Source: Lactobacillus sp. PV012 (GTDB lineage Bacteria; Bacillota; Bacilli; Lactobacillales; Lactobacillaceae). From it: DNA of 64,000 nt. Shown piece by piece: positions 25,388 to 33,024 of this stretch. The DNA is taken from NCBI RefSeq assembly GCF_014522325.1, contig NZ_CP041983.1, positions 1,302,001-1,366,000 on the forward strand, given 5' to 3'. A model generated the notes under the pieces. It was not told where the DNA came from, made no database searches, and saw only the letters and a list, made by a program, of their open reading frames with translations. A program made the position numbers and the translations under genes. How positions within the stretch are numbered: position 1 is the stretch's first letter; each line of letters opens with the position of its first letter.

Positions 25388-26191
25388 CTAAGTTAAAGAT
25401 TTATCTAATTTCCTCAAATACATATTTAACTTTTTATTATAAGAAAACATCGCCCAACACATAATTAAAAAAATTATTAAATATATTCCTACAAATAACC
25501 AAATGGTATTCGGAGCAGTTGGCTGGACCAATTGCAACGACATATCATGCCAAGCATGTAAAACTATGCACCAAGACAAGTTATTCGTTACCATGTGAAT
25601 ATAAGCGTAGAGTATTCCCAAATCTGCTGCCATTATAATTTGAATAGCGGTAGTTGATGCAGGTTGCACAAATAAATTGAACCCATGACCAATCCCAAAA
25701 ATAATTGCAGAGCAGACTCCTGCTAAAAAAAGAATATTTTTACTTTTAAAAAATAAGGCTATTAAAGCATTAAATATAACTCCTCGGAAAATAAACTCTT
25801 CAATAAAGGCAATTACAATCGCCGTAATTATAATTTTAGTTAATTGTTCACCTGGTATCTTAAATAAGGCTAACTTACCACTTGAAGCTAGCAATATTTC
25901 TAAAACTAAAAATATTCCAAAAACTATGCTGGAAAATTGATGATGAAATTTAATTTTTTCTAAAAAAACACGTACTGTTTTCATCACCCCATAAGATACA
26001 CCACAAATTACTATTGCTCCAAATAGTAACACGGCTATTTTAAAGCTTTCGTTTTTGGGGAATACCTCACTTACCAAAGGATAGACCTCATAGAATGCTA
26101 TTAATGAAATCGCTGTACCAATTAAAAAGATAAAAGTCTTTCTTCGTAATTTAGGATTTTTTAGATTAAATTTTAATGCCATTGCTAACAT
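25388..26191 (-). CDS. CPBP-family intramembrane metalloprotease
   Basis: 267 residues, about eight membrane helices. The CPBP (Abi) motifs are present: EEFIFRG near residue 131 (EExxxR), the FxxxH-like segment GIGHGFNLF near 168, and HAWHDMS near 223. These bind a catalytic metal within the membrane. Members process prenylated or signal peptides, and some protect bacteriocin producers. In Staphylococcus aureus the family member MroQ contributes to Agr peptide maturation, so a role in maturing the peptide of this locus is a reasonable inference, since no AgrB is present. It lies 176 bases after the response regulator gene and has a terminator-like hairpin in front. Confidence 0.85.
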   Translation of the reverse strand: MLAMALKFNLKNPKLRRKTFIFLIGTAISLIAFYEVYPLVSEVFPKNESFKIAVLLFGAIVICGVSYGVMKTVRVFLEKIKFHHQFSSIVFGIFLVLEILLASSGKLALFKIPGEQLTKIIITAIVIAFIEEFIFRGVIFNALIALFFKSKNILFLAGVCSAIIFGIGHGFNLFVQPASTTAIQIIMAADLGILYAYIHMVTNNLSWCIVLHAWHDMSLQLVQPTAPNTIWLFVGIYLIIFLIMCWAMFSYNKKLNMYLRKLDKSLT

Positions 26192-26206
26192 AATATCTCT
26201 CTACTC

Positions 26207-26240
26207 CTTATAAAAATAGGTCAAGAAAAATCTTGACCTC
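26207..26240 (-). terminator. Terminator of the kinase-regulator operon
   Basis: Inverted repeat AGGTCAAGA / TCTTGACCT, loop TTTT, followed on the minus strand by ATTTTTAT. It would end the regulator transcript just before the CPBP gene. Confidence 0.65.
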
Positions 26241-26313
26241 TTAAGTGAACTAAAGCAAGATTGGATCCATATGATTTTAAATTATCGCTAAACATGCTAC
26301 TCTACAATCAATT

Positions 26314-26355
26314 TTATCCAATTGTTATACCTATACTTTTTATGCTTTTTTCCAT
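26314..26355 (-). CDS. Possible 13-codon mini-ORF after the response regulator
   Basis: Directly after the regulator stop, TGAGGAAAAAG precedes an ATG that opens 13 codons, MEKSIKSIGITIG. The binding site is good and the peptide short and hydrophobic at its C-terminus. It could be a signal peptide of leaderless type or only chance; there is no supporting homology. Confidence 0.25.
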   Translation of the reverse strand: MEKSIKSIGITIG

Positions 26356-26367
26356 CTTTTTCCTCAC

Positions 26368-27162
26368 TTAATTTACTTCAAGCCAACTTTCTTTATAATT
26401 AAATTTATTTAGCAATTCTTTCATTTCTTTTTTCTTAGTACGTGAATATGGCTCTATATCACCATTTACAAACTCAACAAGTTTATTTTTCAAATCGATT
26501 GTCTTAATATTTTGCGGATTAACAAGACATGACTGACTTATTTTAACTAACATTGGATTTTCTTTTTCATACTGGTTAATTGTTCCAATGAAATCTGCCT
26601 TTCCCATAGTTTTCTTTAACAACAAACGATGGGGCAAATCAGACGTTACAATACAAATAACATCATCAATTCGAATATTATTAATACGACGTCCTACTTT
26701 ATAAGAAAAAGTATATCTTTTAATTTTATTAAATTGATCTAAATTTGCCATCGCCTTCTTTAAAGCTTTCATGATTCTTTTCTTTAATTTCTGCGTATCA
26801 GAAGTCTTAATAATATAATCAACTGGCCCTAAATATCTTTCAAAAGTAATCAGAGACAAATCTTCATGGCTAGTCACAAATATAATTTGCGCTCTTTCAT
26901 CACGTTTTTTAATCAATTCTGCTAAGTCAAATCCTGTATTAGAATCTGTCTTATTTTCTAATTCAACATCTAAAAAATAGATTCCACTACTAATTCTTCC
27001 TTCAGTAATTCCCTCCATTGCTCCTTGATAAGACTCATAAGTGATTAAATTGAATTTTACTTCTTTTTCATCAGAAAGATACATCTCTGCAACTTCCATA
27101 ATATTCTTAAGATTAGTAATTTGTTCTTGCTCATCATCGCAAATAAATACTGAATATTTCAT
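26368..27162 (-). CDS. LytTR-family response regulator (AgrA/PlnC type)
   Basis: 264 residues. Receiver domain: FICDDEQEQ acidic pocket, phosphoacceptor Asp in IYFLDVELEN near residue 61, and VTSHEDLS. LytTR DNA-binding domain from about 150: YTFSYKVGRRINNIRIDDVI, SQSCLVNPQNIKTIDL, and SRTKKKEMKELL. AgrA/ComE/PlnC members activate transcription at pairs of direct repeats about 21 bp apart; three such sites are found around this locus. The ATG at 27162 follows the kinase stop directly (TAAAATG), so translation is coupled. Residues are full length for the family. Confidence 0.93.
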   Translation of the reverse strand: MKYSVFICDDEQEQITNLKNIMEVAEMYLSDEKEVKFNLITYESYQGAMEGITEGRISSGIYFLDVELENKTDSNTGFDLAELIKKRDERAQIIFVTSHEDLSLITFERYLGPVDYIIKTSDTQKLKKRIMKALKKAMANLDQFNKIKRYTFSYKVGRRINNIRIDDVICIVTSDLPHRLLLKKTMGKADFIGTINQYEKENPMLVKISQSCLVNPQNIKTIDLKNKLVEFVNGDIEPYSRTKKKEMKELLNKFNYKESWLEVN

Positions 27163-27163
27163 T

Positions 27164-28552
27164 TTAATTCTCACTTTCTTGCCAATCCTTAAATGGTACA
27201 ATTACTAAATTAAAGATAAAATAGTCTTCATTATACCCATAATCAATCAATACATTTTTACGATACTTTTTGGCAATTTCTTTCACATTAGCTAACCCAA
27301 TTCCTAAATGATCTTTTTTAGTTGTGTAACCTTTTTGACTAATTTTTTTAGTATTTTCTTGACTAAGAACTTTATTTCTTATTTCAAATTCAAACGTCCC
27401 ATCTTCTTCAAGATACATTGCGGCTACAAAAGGTTTTTGATTCTTATTACGCATTTCTAAACTTGCTTCAATCGCATTATCAAAAGCAATTCCAATTATT
27501 CTAGTAATATCTAGTTCGTTAACACCTTTCGGCAAGTTTGTAACATCCTTTACACAATCAAAGCTATAATCAATCTTCAAATTATAAAGCTTCGCAAGCT
27601 TTGCAATAGCGATGCTTTTTAATCCCTCAGCCTTTACATGATTAATTCCTTTATATTTTCGCAGAGCTTTATTATTAATCTGAGAATTTGTATATTGATC
27701 TAATTTTTTAATTAGTTCATTTGCATTATCATTTTCCGCACTTACTCGCAAACTATTTAAAATATTTTGATAATCATGTTTGAACTTACGCAATTCATCT
27801 TCATTCTTATCAAGATATTCTGCATATTCTTTCAGTTTTGCATATTCTTCATTAATTTTCTGATTTTCAATTTTTAGTTGTTTAAGTTGTGCTTCTTTTT
27901 GTTCCTGTTTTGCTTTATTAAGGATATTCTTTCGAGTCCTTACAGCTACAATATACATTCCTATTAAGAAAATTAATTGGACTAAAAATATAAAAGTAGA
28001 CAGCTTTGCACTTTCAGATAGATTATTTAATTTTAGGATATTTTGATATATAAAACTTACTGTAATATAAATATATAAATTTAACAGTAAAAATAAATAC
28101 TTATTTTGATTTGTAACCAAATTATTCAAATAATTCTTAAATTTTAATATGAGTGTTAGAACTATTAAAGCTACTATTATTACATCTATATCAAAAAATG
28201 ATTCTTTCAGTGGAATAATATCATCAATTATATTTCCTATTATTGATATTCCCAAATCAATGTTACTTACTAAGAGCAAGGTATTAATTAAATCAACCTT
28301 TGAAAAATATTTTTTGTAAAAGAAAAAATATAACCCCCAGCTTATCATTTCAATTGTATTATCTAAATAATCATTTCCTCCATGATAAAATTGCCACAAC
28401 GATAAACCGCTTAAAAGCAAAATAATAATGCCAATTGACAGAAGGTCTCTTTTATCAACTCTTATTTTTAAAATAGTTGCTATAGAAATAAAATCTAAAC
28501 ATATTATAAAAATAGGCTGCAACCAGAATAAAATCAAGATATAATTTTTCAA
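27164..28552 (-). CDS. AgrC-like (HPK10) sensor histidine kinase
   Basis: 462 residues. Six membrane helices cover residues 1-210, a coiled coil follows (KQEQKEAQLKQLKIENQKIN), and the kinase core has the family phosphoacceptor KFKHDYQNILNSLR near residue 259, N-box FDNAIEASLEMRN and G-box HLGIGLANV. It should sense a peptide at the membrane and phosphorylate the regulator encoded next. The start is a TTG that begins exactly after the stop of the 32-codon peptide gene, and GGGGAGG lies inside the last codons of that peptide gene. No AgrB-type peptide processing gene is seen nearby. Confidence 0.93.
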   Translation of the reverse strand: MKNYILILFWLQPIFIICLDFISIATILKIRVDKRDLLSIGIIILLLSGLSLWQFYHGGNDYLDNTIEMISWGLYFFFYKKYFSKVDLINTLLLVSNIDLGISIIGNIIDDIIPLKESFFDIDVIIVALIVLTLILKFKNYLNNLVTNQNKYLFLLLNLYIYITVSFIYQNILKLNNLSESAKLSTFIFLVQLIFLIGMYIVAVRTRKNILNKAKQEQKEAQLKQLKIENQKINEEYAKLKEYAEYLDKNEDELRKFKHDYQNILNSLRVSAENDNANELIKKLDQYTNSQINNKALRKYKGINHVKAEGLKSIAIAKLAKLYNLKIDYSFDCVKDVTNLPKGVNELDITRIIGIAFDNAIEASLEMRNKNQKPFVAAMYLEEDGTFEFEIRNKVLSQENTKKISQKGYTTKKDHLGIGLANVKEIAKKYRKNVLIDYGYNEDYFIFNLVIVPFKDWQESEN

Positions 28553-28651
28553 TTACCTCCCCCCAAAGAACATTCTCTTTTTCTTTCTATTATTAATAAC
28601 CGCAAAACTATTAATAAATCCTAAATTCATAAATAAATTAAAAATAAGCAT
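28553..28651 (-). CDS. Candidate signalling peptide, 32 codons, in front of the kinase
   Basis: ATG at 28651 stands six bases after AAGGAG, one of the best ribosome binding sites in this block. The product begins MLIFNLFMNLGFINSFAVIN, an amphipathic hydrophobic stretch, and ends NRKKKRMFFGGR. The stop codon abuts the kinase start. Position and size are those of a precursor of an inducing peptide, for example plnA before plnB. The final GGR is also the kinase's binding site, so its meaning is uncertain, and the gene could instead be a translational coupler. No AgrD signature and no mature part after a double glycine. It is behind the TAAGA-repeat promoter 2. Confidence 0.55.
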   Translation of the reverse strand: MLIFNLFMNLGFINSFAVINNRKKKRMFFGGR

Positions 28652-28698
28652 CTTTTTCTCCTTTTTTCAGACTAATTTTCATTAAACTTCTTTAATAT

Positions 28699-28763
28699 AT
28701 CTTACCGTATCTTTACTTTAATATACTTAATTTTTCTTAAATGGTCATTTTTTCATCTTATTT
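28699..28763 (-). promoter_or_regulatory. LytTR-type direct-repeat promoter 2 (peptide-kinase-regulator)
   Basis: Minus strand: TAAGA at 28760-28756 and again at 28739-28735, period 21 bp, ACC at 28745-28743, and a -10-like TAAGAT at 28704-28699. Suggests autoregulation of the two-component operon. Confidence 0.7.
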
Positions 28764-28775
28764 GTTATAGTTACT

Positions 28776-28839
28776 AATTAAGACACAAAATTAACCTCTT
28801 AAGAAAACTTTCCCCATTCGAAACATTCTTCACTATACT
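28776..28839 (+). promoter_or_regulatory. LytTR-type direct-repeat promoter 3 (zinc protease)
   Basis: Plus strand: TAAGA at 28779-28783 and 28800-28804, period 21 bp, ACC at 28794-28796, and -10 TATACT at 28834-28839 at the same distance as in promoter 1. Promoters 2 and 3 are back to back, 12 bp apart. Confidence 0.72.
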
Positions 28840-28871
28840 TAATTTGTAATTGATTTTTTAAGGAGATTTTT

Positions 28872-30026
28872 ATGAAAAAGAAAACAACTATCGGAATGCT
28901 AACAGCCATAACAAGTACTTTATTACTCGGTTTTAATAAACCTCTTTCAGTTAAAGCTACCACTTGGAATCCTACTCCTATTACAAATTATCGATATCAA
29001 AAAGCAACGGCCTACTATCTCGATAAATCTACTTCTTCCCATTACAAAGAAGTTTGGCAAAAAGCTGTTAATGGATGGAAAGCCAACGGATTTAATTGGA
29101 AAGCCGCTTCTTCTCATTCTAAAACTACATTAAGCAGTTATAACGGAACTGATAATCTTAATGTAGCAGGTTATGACAATGTAGATTATGATTCATCTAC
29201 AGGGCAAATTATTTCAAACGATGTTCGAATAAATCGCGCTGTATTCAATAAATATGGCTACACTTTAGACCAACAAGTTAATGTTGCAGAACACGAACTG
29301 GGACATGCGCTTGGATTAAATCATAATGCCTCTAATAGTATTTCTGTAATGAATCCCGCTAATCGGTACTACAATATTAAGAGTGTAGATGTTAATGGCA
29401 TGAAAAAACGCTATTCTACTCAAGCATCGTTTGACAGTGTACCAGGTACCCCTCAAATTGTTCATCTTCACATTGTAGATTTAGTTACTCCAACCATTAA
29501 CCGTATTTCTTACCACTATGATTCAAAATCAAAAGCCATTATAATTTCAGGAAAAGCTATTAATGTAAAAAAAGTAGCTATTCTTTACAACAATAAGACT
29601 GTCAAACAGATAGTTCCTAAATCTAATGGCGATTTTTCAGCAAAGATTTCTTTTAAAGGCTATAAAAACTTTAAACTTCTTGGCTTAGATAAACATGACC
29701 AGAAAGTAACTTCTACTAAAACTTTTACTGCAGATGATTACGCAGCAAAAAAACCTGAGATTACTAAAATCTCTCACACAAACAAAGGGATTACCTATAA
29801 ACTCAGTACCCTACCAAAGTCTTCATTAACTTTTTACTACCAAGGGAAAAAATTCCTTACTCAAAAAACTTCCTCTACTGAGACTACTGTTTTTATTTCA
29901 AAAAGTAAATTAAAGGGGAAGAAAAATTACTTTATTATCAAACAAACTTCAAAAAATAAAAAACAAAGTCAAGGAATTAAAGGAAAAATTATTAAGCAAG
30001 GAACCATTACAGAAAAAATATTCTAA
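28872..30026 (+). CDS. Secreted matrixin-like zinc metalloprotease
   Basis: 384 residues. Signal peptide MKKKTTIGMLTAITSTLLLG with cleavage near VKA-TT. The catalytic domain (residues 45-175) has the metzincin motif HELGHALGLNH at 141-151 (three zinc-binding His and the Glu base) followed by the Met-turn in SVMNPANRYY. A middle domain (about 205-285) looks like a bacterial Ig-like module, and the last 85 residues form a basic domain also found in the small secreted protein at 24325. No LPxTG motif; the basic domains may bind the cell wall. AAGGAG lies seven bases before the ATG. It is behind TAAGA-repeat promoter 3, divergent from the peptide-kinase operon, which suggests control by peptide signalling. 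The substrate is unknown. Confidence 0.88.
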   Translation: MKKKTTIGMLTAITSTLLLGFNKPLSVKATTWNPTPITNYRYQKATAYYLDKSTSSHYKEVWQKAVNGWKANGFNWKAASSHSKTTLSSYNGTDNLNVAGYDNVDYDSSTGQIISNDVRINRAVFNKYGYTLDQQVNVAEHELGHALGLNHNASNSISVMNPANRYYNIKSVDVNGMKKRYSTQASFDSVPGTPQIVHLHIVDLVTPTINRISYHYDSKSKAIIISGKAINVKKVAILYNNKTVKQIVPKSNGDFSAKISFKGYKNFKLLGLDKHDQKVTSTKTFTADDYAAKKPEITKISHTNKGITYKLSTLPKSSLTFYYQGKKFLTQKTSSTETTVFISKSKLKGKKNYFIIKQTSKNKKQSQGIKGKIIKQGTITEKIF

Positions 30027-30090
30027 TTTATTCCTTTTTTACAAAAAATGGTACTTTCGTTATTTCTTTATAATGGTATCGACTTCTTTC

Positions 30091-30123
30091 TGTAATCTTT
30101 CTGCAACATTCCCCCTGTAATAT
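30091..30123 (+). promoter_or_regulatory. WalR-box-like element and -10 of apf-like gene 1
   Basis: TGTAAT-CTTTC-TGCAAC at 30091-30107 resembles the WalR box TGTWAH-N5-TGTWAH with one mismatch, 10 bases before TAATAT at 30118-30123. The other two apf-like promoters have the same spacing. Confidence 0.5.
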
Positions 30124-30185
30124 ATAACTTGTCAATTAAAGAACAAGTAATTAATTTTTATTAAATTTACAAGGAGAGAAAAGTT

Positions 30186-30797
30186 TTGAATCAGTTTAAG
30201 TCAGTATTAGTTAAATTATCAGCCGGTGTTGCTCTTACAATTGGTTTAGGTGCAGCAGTTACTGCAACTCAACCTGCAACTAACGCTCAAGCAGCTACTA
30301 CTCTTAAAACAGTTGGAACTATCAAGATTTCTAACAAGAATGGTACGCAAATTTGGACTAACTACCAAGGCGGTAAGACTACTGGTTCAAAAGCTCTTTA
30401 CAATGCTAAGTACAAAGTTACTGGTACTGCCACTGATCAACAAGGTCGTAGCTGGTACGCAATCGGCACTAATCAATGGATTTTAGCTTCTAATACTAAG
30501 AAAGTCACTAAAAAGACTCCTAAGAAAGCTAAGACTACCACTACAAAGAAGACCGTTTCTCAAGCACCTTCAAATGCAGAAACTGCAGCTAAAAACTGGA
30601 TTGCAATGCGTGAATCTGGTGGTTCATACAGCGCACGTAATGGTCAATACATTGGTAAATATCAATTAGCTGCAAGTTACCTACACGGCGACTACTCTGC
30701 TGCAAACCAAGAACGCGTTGCTAACAACTATGTAAAATCCCGTTACGGTTCTTGGGTAAATGCTAAGAACTTCTGGGTTAGCCACGGTTGGTACTAA
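30186..30797 (+). CDS. Aggregation-promoting-factor-like secreted protein 1
   Basis: 203 residues from a TTG start behind AAGGAGAG. Signal peptide (LVKLSAGVALTIGLGAAVTA, cleavage after AQA), then an SH3-like part (ISNKNGTQIWTNYQGG, QGRSWYAIGTNQWILAS), a basic lysine/threonine linker, and the C-terminal Apf domain WIAMRESGGSYSARNGQYIG with GDYSAANQERVANNYVKSRY and ending in HGWY. The Apf domain resembles lysozyme-like/resuscitation-factor folds, where the Glu of RESGGSY is a candidate catalytic residue. Apf proteins are abundant wall-associated proteins of lactobacilli linked to cell shape and aggregation. Codon use is that of a highly expressed gene. Confidence 0.9.
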   Translation: MNQFKSVLVKLSAGVALTIGLGAAVTATQPATNAQAATTLKTVGTIKISNKNGTQIWTNYQGGKTTGSKALYNAKYKVTGTATDQQGRSWYAIGTNQWILASNTKKVTKKTPKKAKTTTTKKTVSQAPSNAETAAKNWIAMRESGGSYSARNGQYIGKYQLAASYLHGDYSAANQERVANNYVKSRYGSWVNAKNFWVSHGWY

Positions 30798-30802
30798 AAA
30801 CA

Positions 30803-30838
30803 ACAATAAAAAAGATGCCCTAGGGCATCTTTTTTATC
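30803..30838 (+). terminator. Terminator of apf-like gene 1
   Basis: AAAAAAGATGCCC TA GGGCATCTTTTTT perfect hairpin with T-run. Confidence 0.9.
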
Positions 30839-30853
30839 TTTTAGACTTATTTT

Positions 30854-30886
30854 TGTAATTCTTTCGCAATATTTTTCTTGTATTAT
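30854..30886 (+). promoter_or_regulatory. WalR-box-like element and -10 of the frameshifted apf-like gene
   Basis: TGTAAT-TCTTT-CGCAAT at 30854-30870, two mismatches in the second half, then 10 bases and TATTAT at 30881-30886. Confidence 0.4.
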
Positions 30887-30917
30887 GTATTCAACAATTA
30901 TTTAAAGGAGAGATTAT

Positions 30918-31567
30918 TTGAATCGTTTCAACTCACTATTAGTTAAAGTATCAGCAGGTATTATGCTTAGTGCTACTGGGATTATTTCTACCCAAGCACT
31001 TACTTTCCCTCAAGTTAAAGCTGCTACAACTTCTAGAATAACTATTTCCAATAAGGATGGAGCTGAAATTTGGACTAACTATCAAGCTGGAAACAATACT
31101 GGTTTAAAAGCTTTTTATCACGCAAAATATAAAATTATTGGAACAGCTACTGACCAAGAGGGCCGTCAATGGTACGCAATTGGTTATAAGCAATGGATTT
31201 TAGCTTCTGATACTAAAAAATTTCTTCTAGCTCAACTACGTCTTATGACTTTAATATCAAGCTAGATTCTACTACTTCTTCATCTAGCTCAACTAAAAAA
31301 TCCACTTCTTCTACTAATTCTAGTTATACTTCAAATCTTTCAAGGAGTGAAGCAGCTGCTAAAGCATGGATTGCGATGCATGAATCAAGTAATTCTTACA
31401 CTGCTAAAAATGGTAAATATATTGGTAAATATCAACTAGATTCAAGCTACTTAAATGGTGACTACTCAGCTGCCAATCAAGAACGTGTAGCTGATAATTA
31501 TGTTAAATCTCGCTATGGTTCTTGGGTAAATGCCAAGAAATTCTGGGAAAATCATAATTGGTATTAA
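30918..31567 (+). pseudogene. Apf-like gene interrupted by a one-base frameshift
   Basis: TTG start at 30918 behind AAAGGAGAG gives a signal peptide and SH3-like part (ISNKDGAEIWTNYQAGNN, QWYAIGYKQWILASDTKK). In the A6 run at 31215-31220 the frame is lost; in the next frame the serine/threonine linker and the full Apf domain follow (AAAKAWIAMHESSNSYTAKN, GDYSAANQERVADNYVKSRY, ending HNWY at 31567). One more A would restore about 216 residues. The domain also differs from its paralogues (MHESSNSY instead of MRESGGSY), a sign of relaxed constraint, though the linker stays open. A -1 slip on AAA-AAA could also join the frames. Confidence 0.8.
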
Positions 31568-31575
31568 TTTAGCAA

Positions 31576-31618
31576 AAGAAAAAGGCATTGTGTTATTTAA
31601 AACGCAATGCCTTTTTTC
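31576..31618 (+). terminator. Terminator after the frameshifted apf-like gene
   Basis: AAAGGCATTG... CAATGCCTTTTTTC hairpin; also usable for the convergent nucleoside transporter gene. Confidence 0.8.
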
Positions 31619-31625
31619 TTACTTT

Positions 31626-32870
31626 CTACCAAACAAATAATCCAATCATTGAGGCTGAAAGAAGTGATACTAAAATTCCTGAAAGAAGTAAATAAGTTAC
31701 GTTCTTAGAAATTAAAGTACTCTTTTCTTTGTCAACTAATCCCTTAAATGCCCCAATAATCATTCCAATAGTAGAGAAGTTTGCAAAACTTGTTAAGAAG
31801 GCTGTTAACACAGCTTGATAGTGGGGACTGTAATGGGCAATCTTCTTAGTAACTTGCCCCATTACCACAAATTCATTTGTTACAAGCTTAGTACCCATAT
31901 TCTGAGCAAAATCAAATGCTTGATCAAATGGTAGTCCCATTAACCAGGCAAATGGATACATAATAATCCCTAATAAGTGCTCTAAAGAAAGCCATGGATT
32001 AACAAATCCTAATATCTTATTAATTAAATCTGCTAAAGCTACAAATGCAATAACATTAGCAGTAATAATCAAGATTAATTTTCCTGCTCCAATAATTGAA
32101 TCACCTAAGAAGGAGAAGAAAGGTTCTTTTTCCGGCTTGCCTTCTTTATTAACATCCCCAATTTCTTCTTCAGCTACTGCTGAACTACTACTCATTGTTT
32201 CAATAGTATCTTCTTTAGGGCTTACATTAATTGGATTTAGCATTGCCGTAACAATTAACGCATTGATTACATTAACTGGTACAGCTGTCAAAATATATTG
32301 TGCTGGCATCATTTCAGTATAAGATCCGATAATTGAAGCTGTTACACAACTCATTGACATCATTGCTAAAGTTAAATTACGTTGTGCACTAATCTTTTTT
32401 AATTGAAGAGATGATACAGCCAGTGCTTCTGTATTTCCTAAAAACATCATTTCTACTGAGAAAAATGATTCAAACTTTGGCTGTCCGGTTAATTTGGATA
32501 ATCCTTTTCCAATCCACTTAATAACCCATGGTAATACCCCAATATATGTCAAAATATCAAATAATGGAACAACCATTAAAATTGGCATCAATACTTGGAA
32601 GAACCAATCGACTGACTTATTATTGATTTGATTTGGGAAGGCAAACTTGATTCCTTCATAAGCAACATCCATTAAGCCGTTAAACCCTGCCGCTGCTCCA
32701 CTAACAATTGCTCTTCCGACTGAAAAACTTGTCAAAAACCAAGCCAAAACTAAGTTGAAAATTACCATCGTGATAATTCCACGCCACTTAATTTCTTTTC
32801 GATTTTTTGAACATAGCCAACCAATTAGTAAAAATATTGCAACTCCTAAAATATTAATGGCTAAATACAC
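31626..32870 (-). CDS. nupC: NupC-family concentrative nucleoside transporter
   Basis: About 414 residues with eight to ten membrane helices. Family segments: GAAAGFNGLMDVAYEG, MVVPLFDILTYIGVLPW, the signature EMMFLGNTEALAVSS (nucleoside-binding E and N), AMMSMSCVTASIIGSY, and NEFVVMGQVTKK. It imports nucleosides with a cation. A longer charged loop rich in Glu/Lys (residues 230-255) lies between the halves. The GTG at 32870, five bases after GAGGTGG, is preferred to the GTG at 32879 that overlaps the binding site. No purine riboswitch was seen upstream. Confidence 0.92.
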   Translation of the reverse strand: MYLAINILGVAIFLLIGWLCSKNRKEIKWRGIITMVIFNLVLAWFLTSFSVGRAIVSGAAAGFNGLMDVAYEGIKFAFPNQINNKSVDWFFQVLMPILMVVPLFDILTYIGVLPWVIKWIGKGLSKLTGQPKFESFFSVEMMFLGNTEALAVSSLQLKKISAQRNLTLAMMSMSCVTASIIGSYTEMMPAQYILTAVPVNVINALIVTAMLNPINVSPKEDTIETMSSSSAVAEEEIGDVNKEGKPEKEPFFSFLGDSIIGAGKLILIITANVIAFVALADLINKILGFVNPWLSLEHLLGIIMYPFAWLMGLPFDQAFDFAQNMGTKLVTNEFVVMGQVTKKIAHYSPHYQAVLTAFLTSFANFSTIGMIIGAFKGLVDKEKSTLISKNVTYLLLSGILVSLLSASMIGLFVW

Positions 32871-32979
32871 TGGTTCCACCTCTCTAGTTAATCTACAACT
32901 GTTAAACCTTTTTAAAAAATATAACCTTTTTTCTATCAGATTTCAATATTAGTTTTAAAAAATAATTATTATTTTTTCT

Positions 32980-33013
32980 ACAAAAAAATCGTCCTCAAAT
33001 AAGGACGATTTAT
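32980..33013 (-). terminator. Terminator of apf-like gene 3
   Basis: Minus-strand AAATCGTCCTTATTTGAGGACGATTTTTTT, a hairpin with T-run. Confidence 0.85.
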
Positions 33014-33024
33014 AATATTAAATT

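Noticed and set aside
26225..26250. A fourth LytTR-type site on the plus strand (ACCTCTTAAG)
   Set aside because: The first repeat is off by one base, no plus-strand gene follows, and the sequence is explained by a terminator hairpin.
26096..26355. A TAAGA repeat promoter for the CPBP gene
   Set aside because: No pair with a 21-bp period is present upstream of 26191 on the minus strand.
28553..28651. The FGGR end of the peptide as a double-glycine leader cleavage site
   Set aside because: Only one residue would follow the double glycine, and these codons are also the kinase's ribosome binding site.
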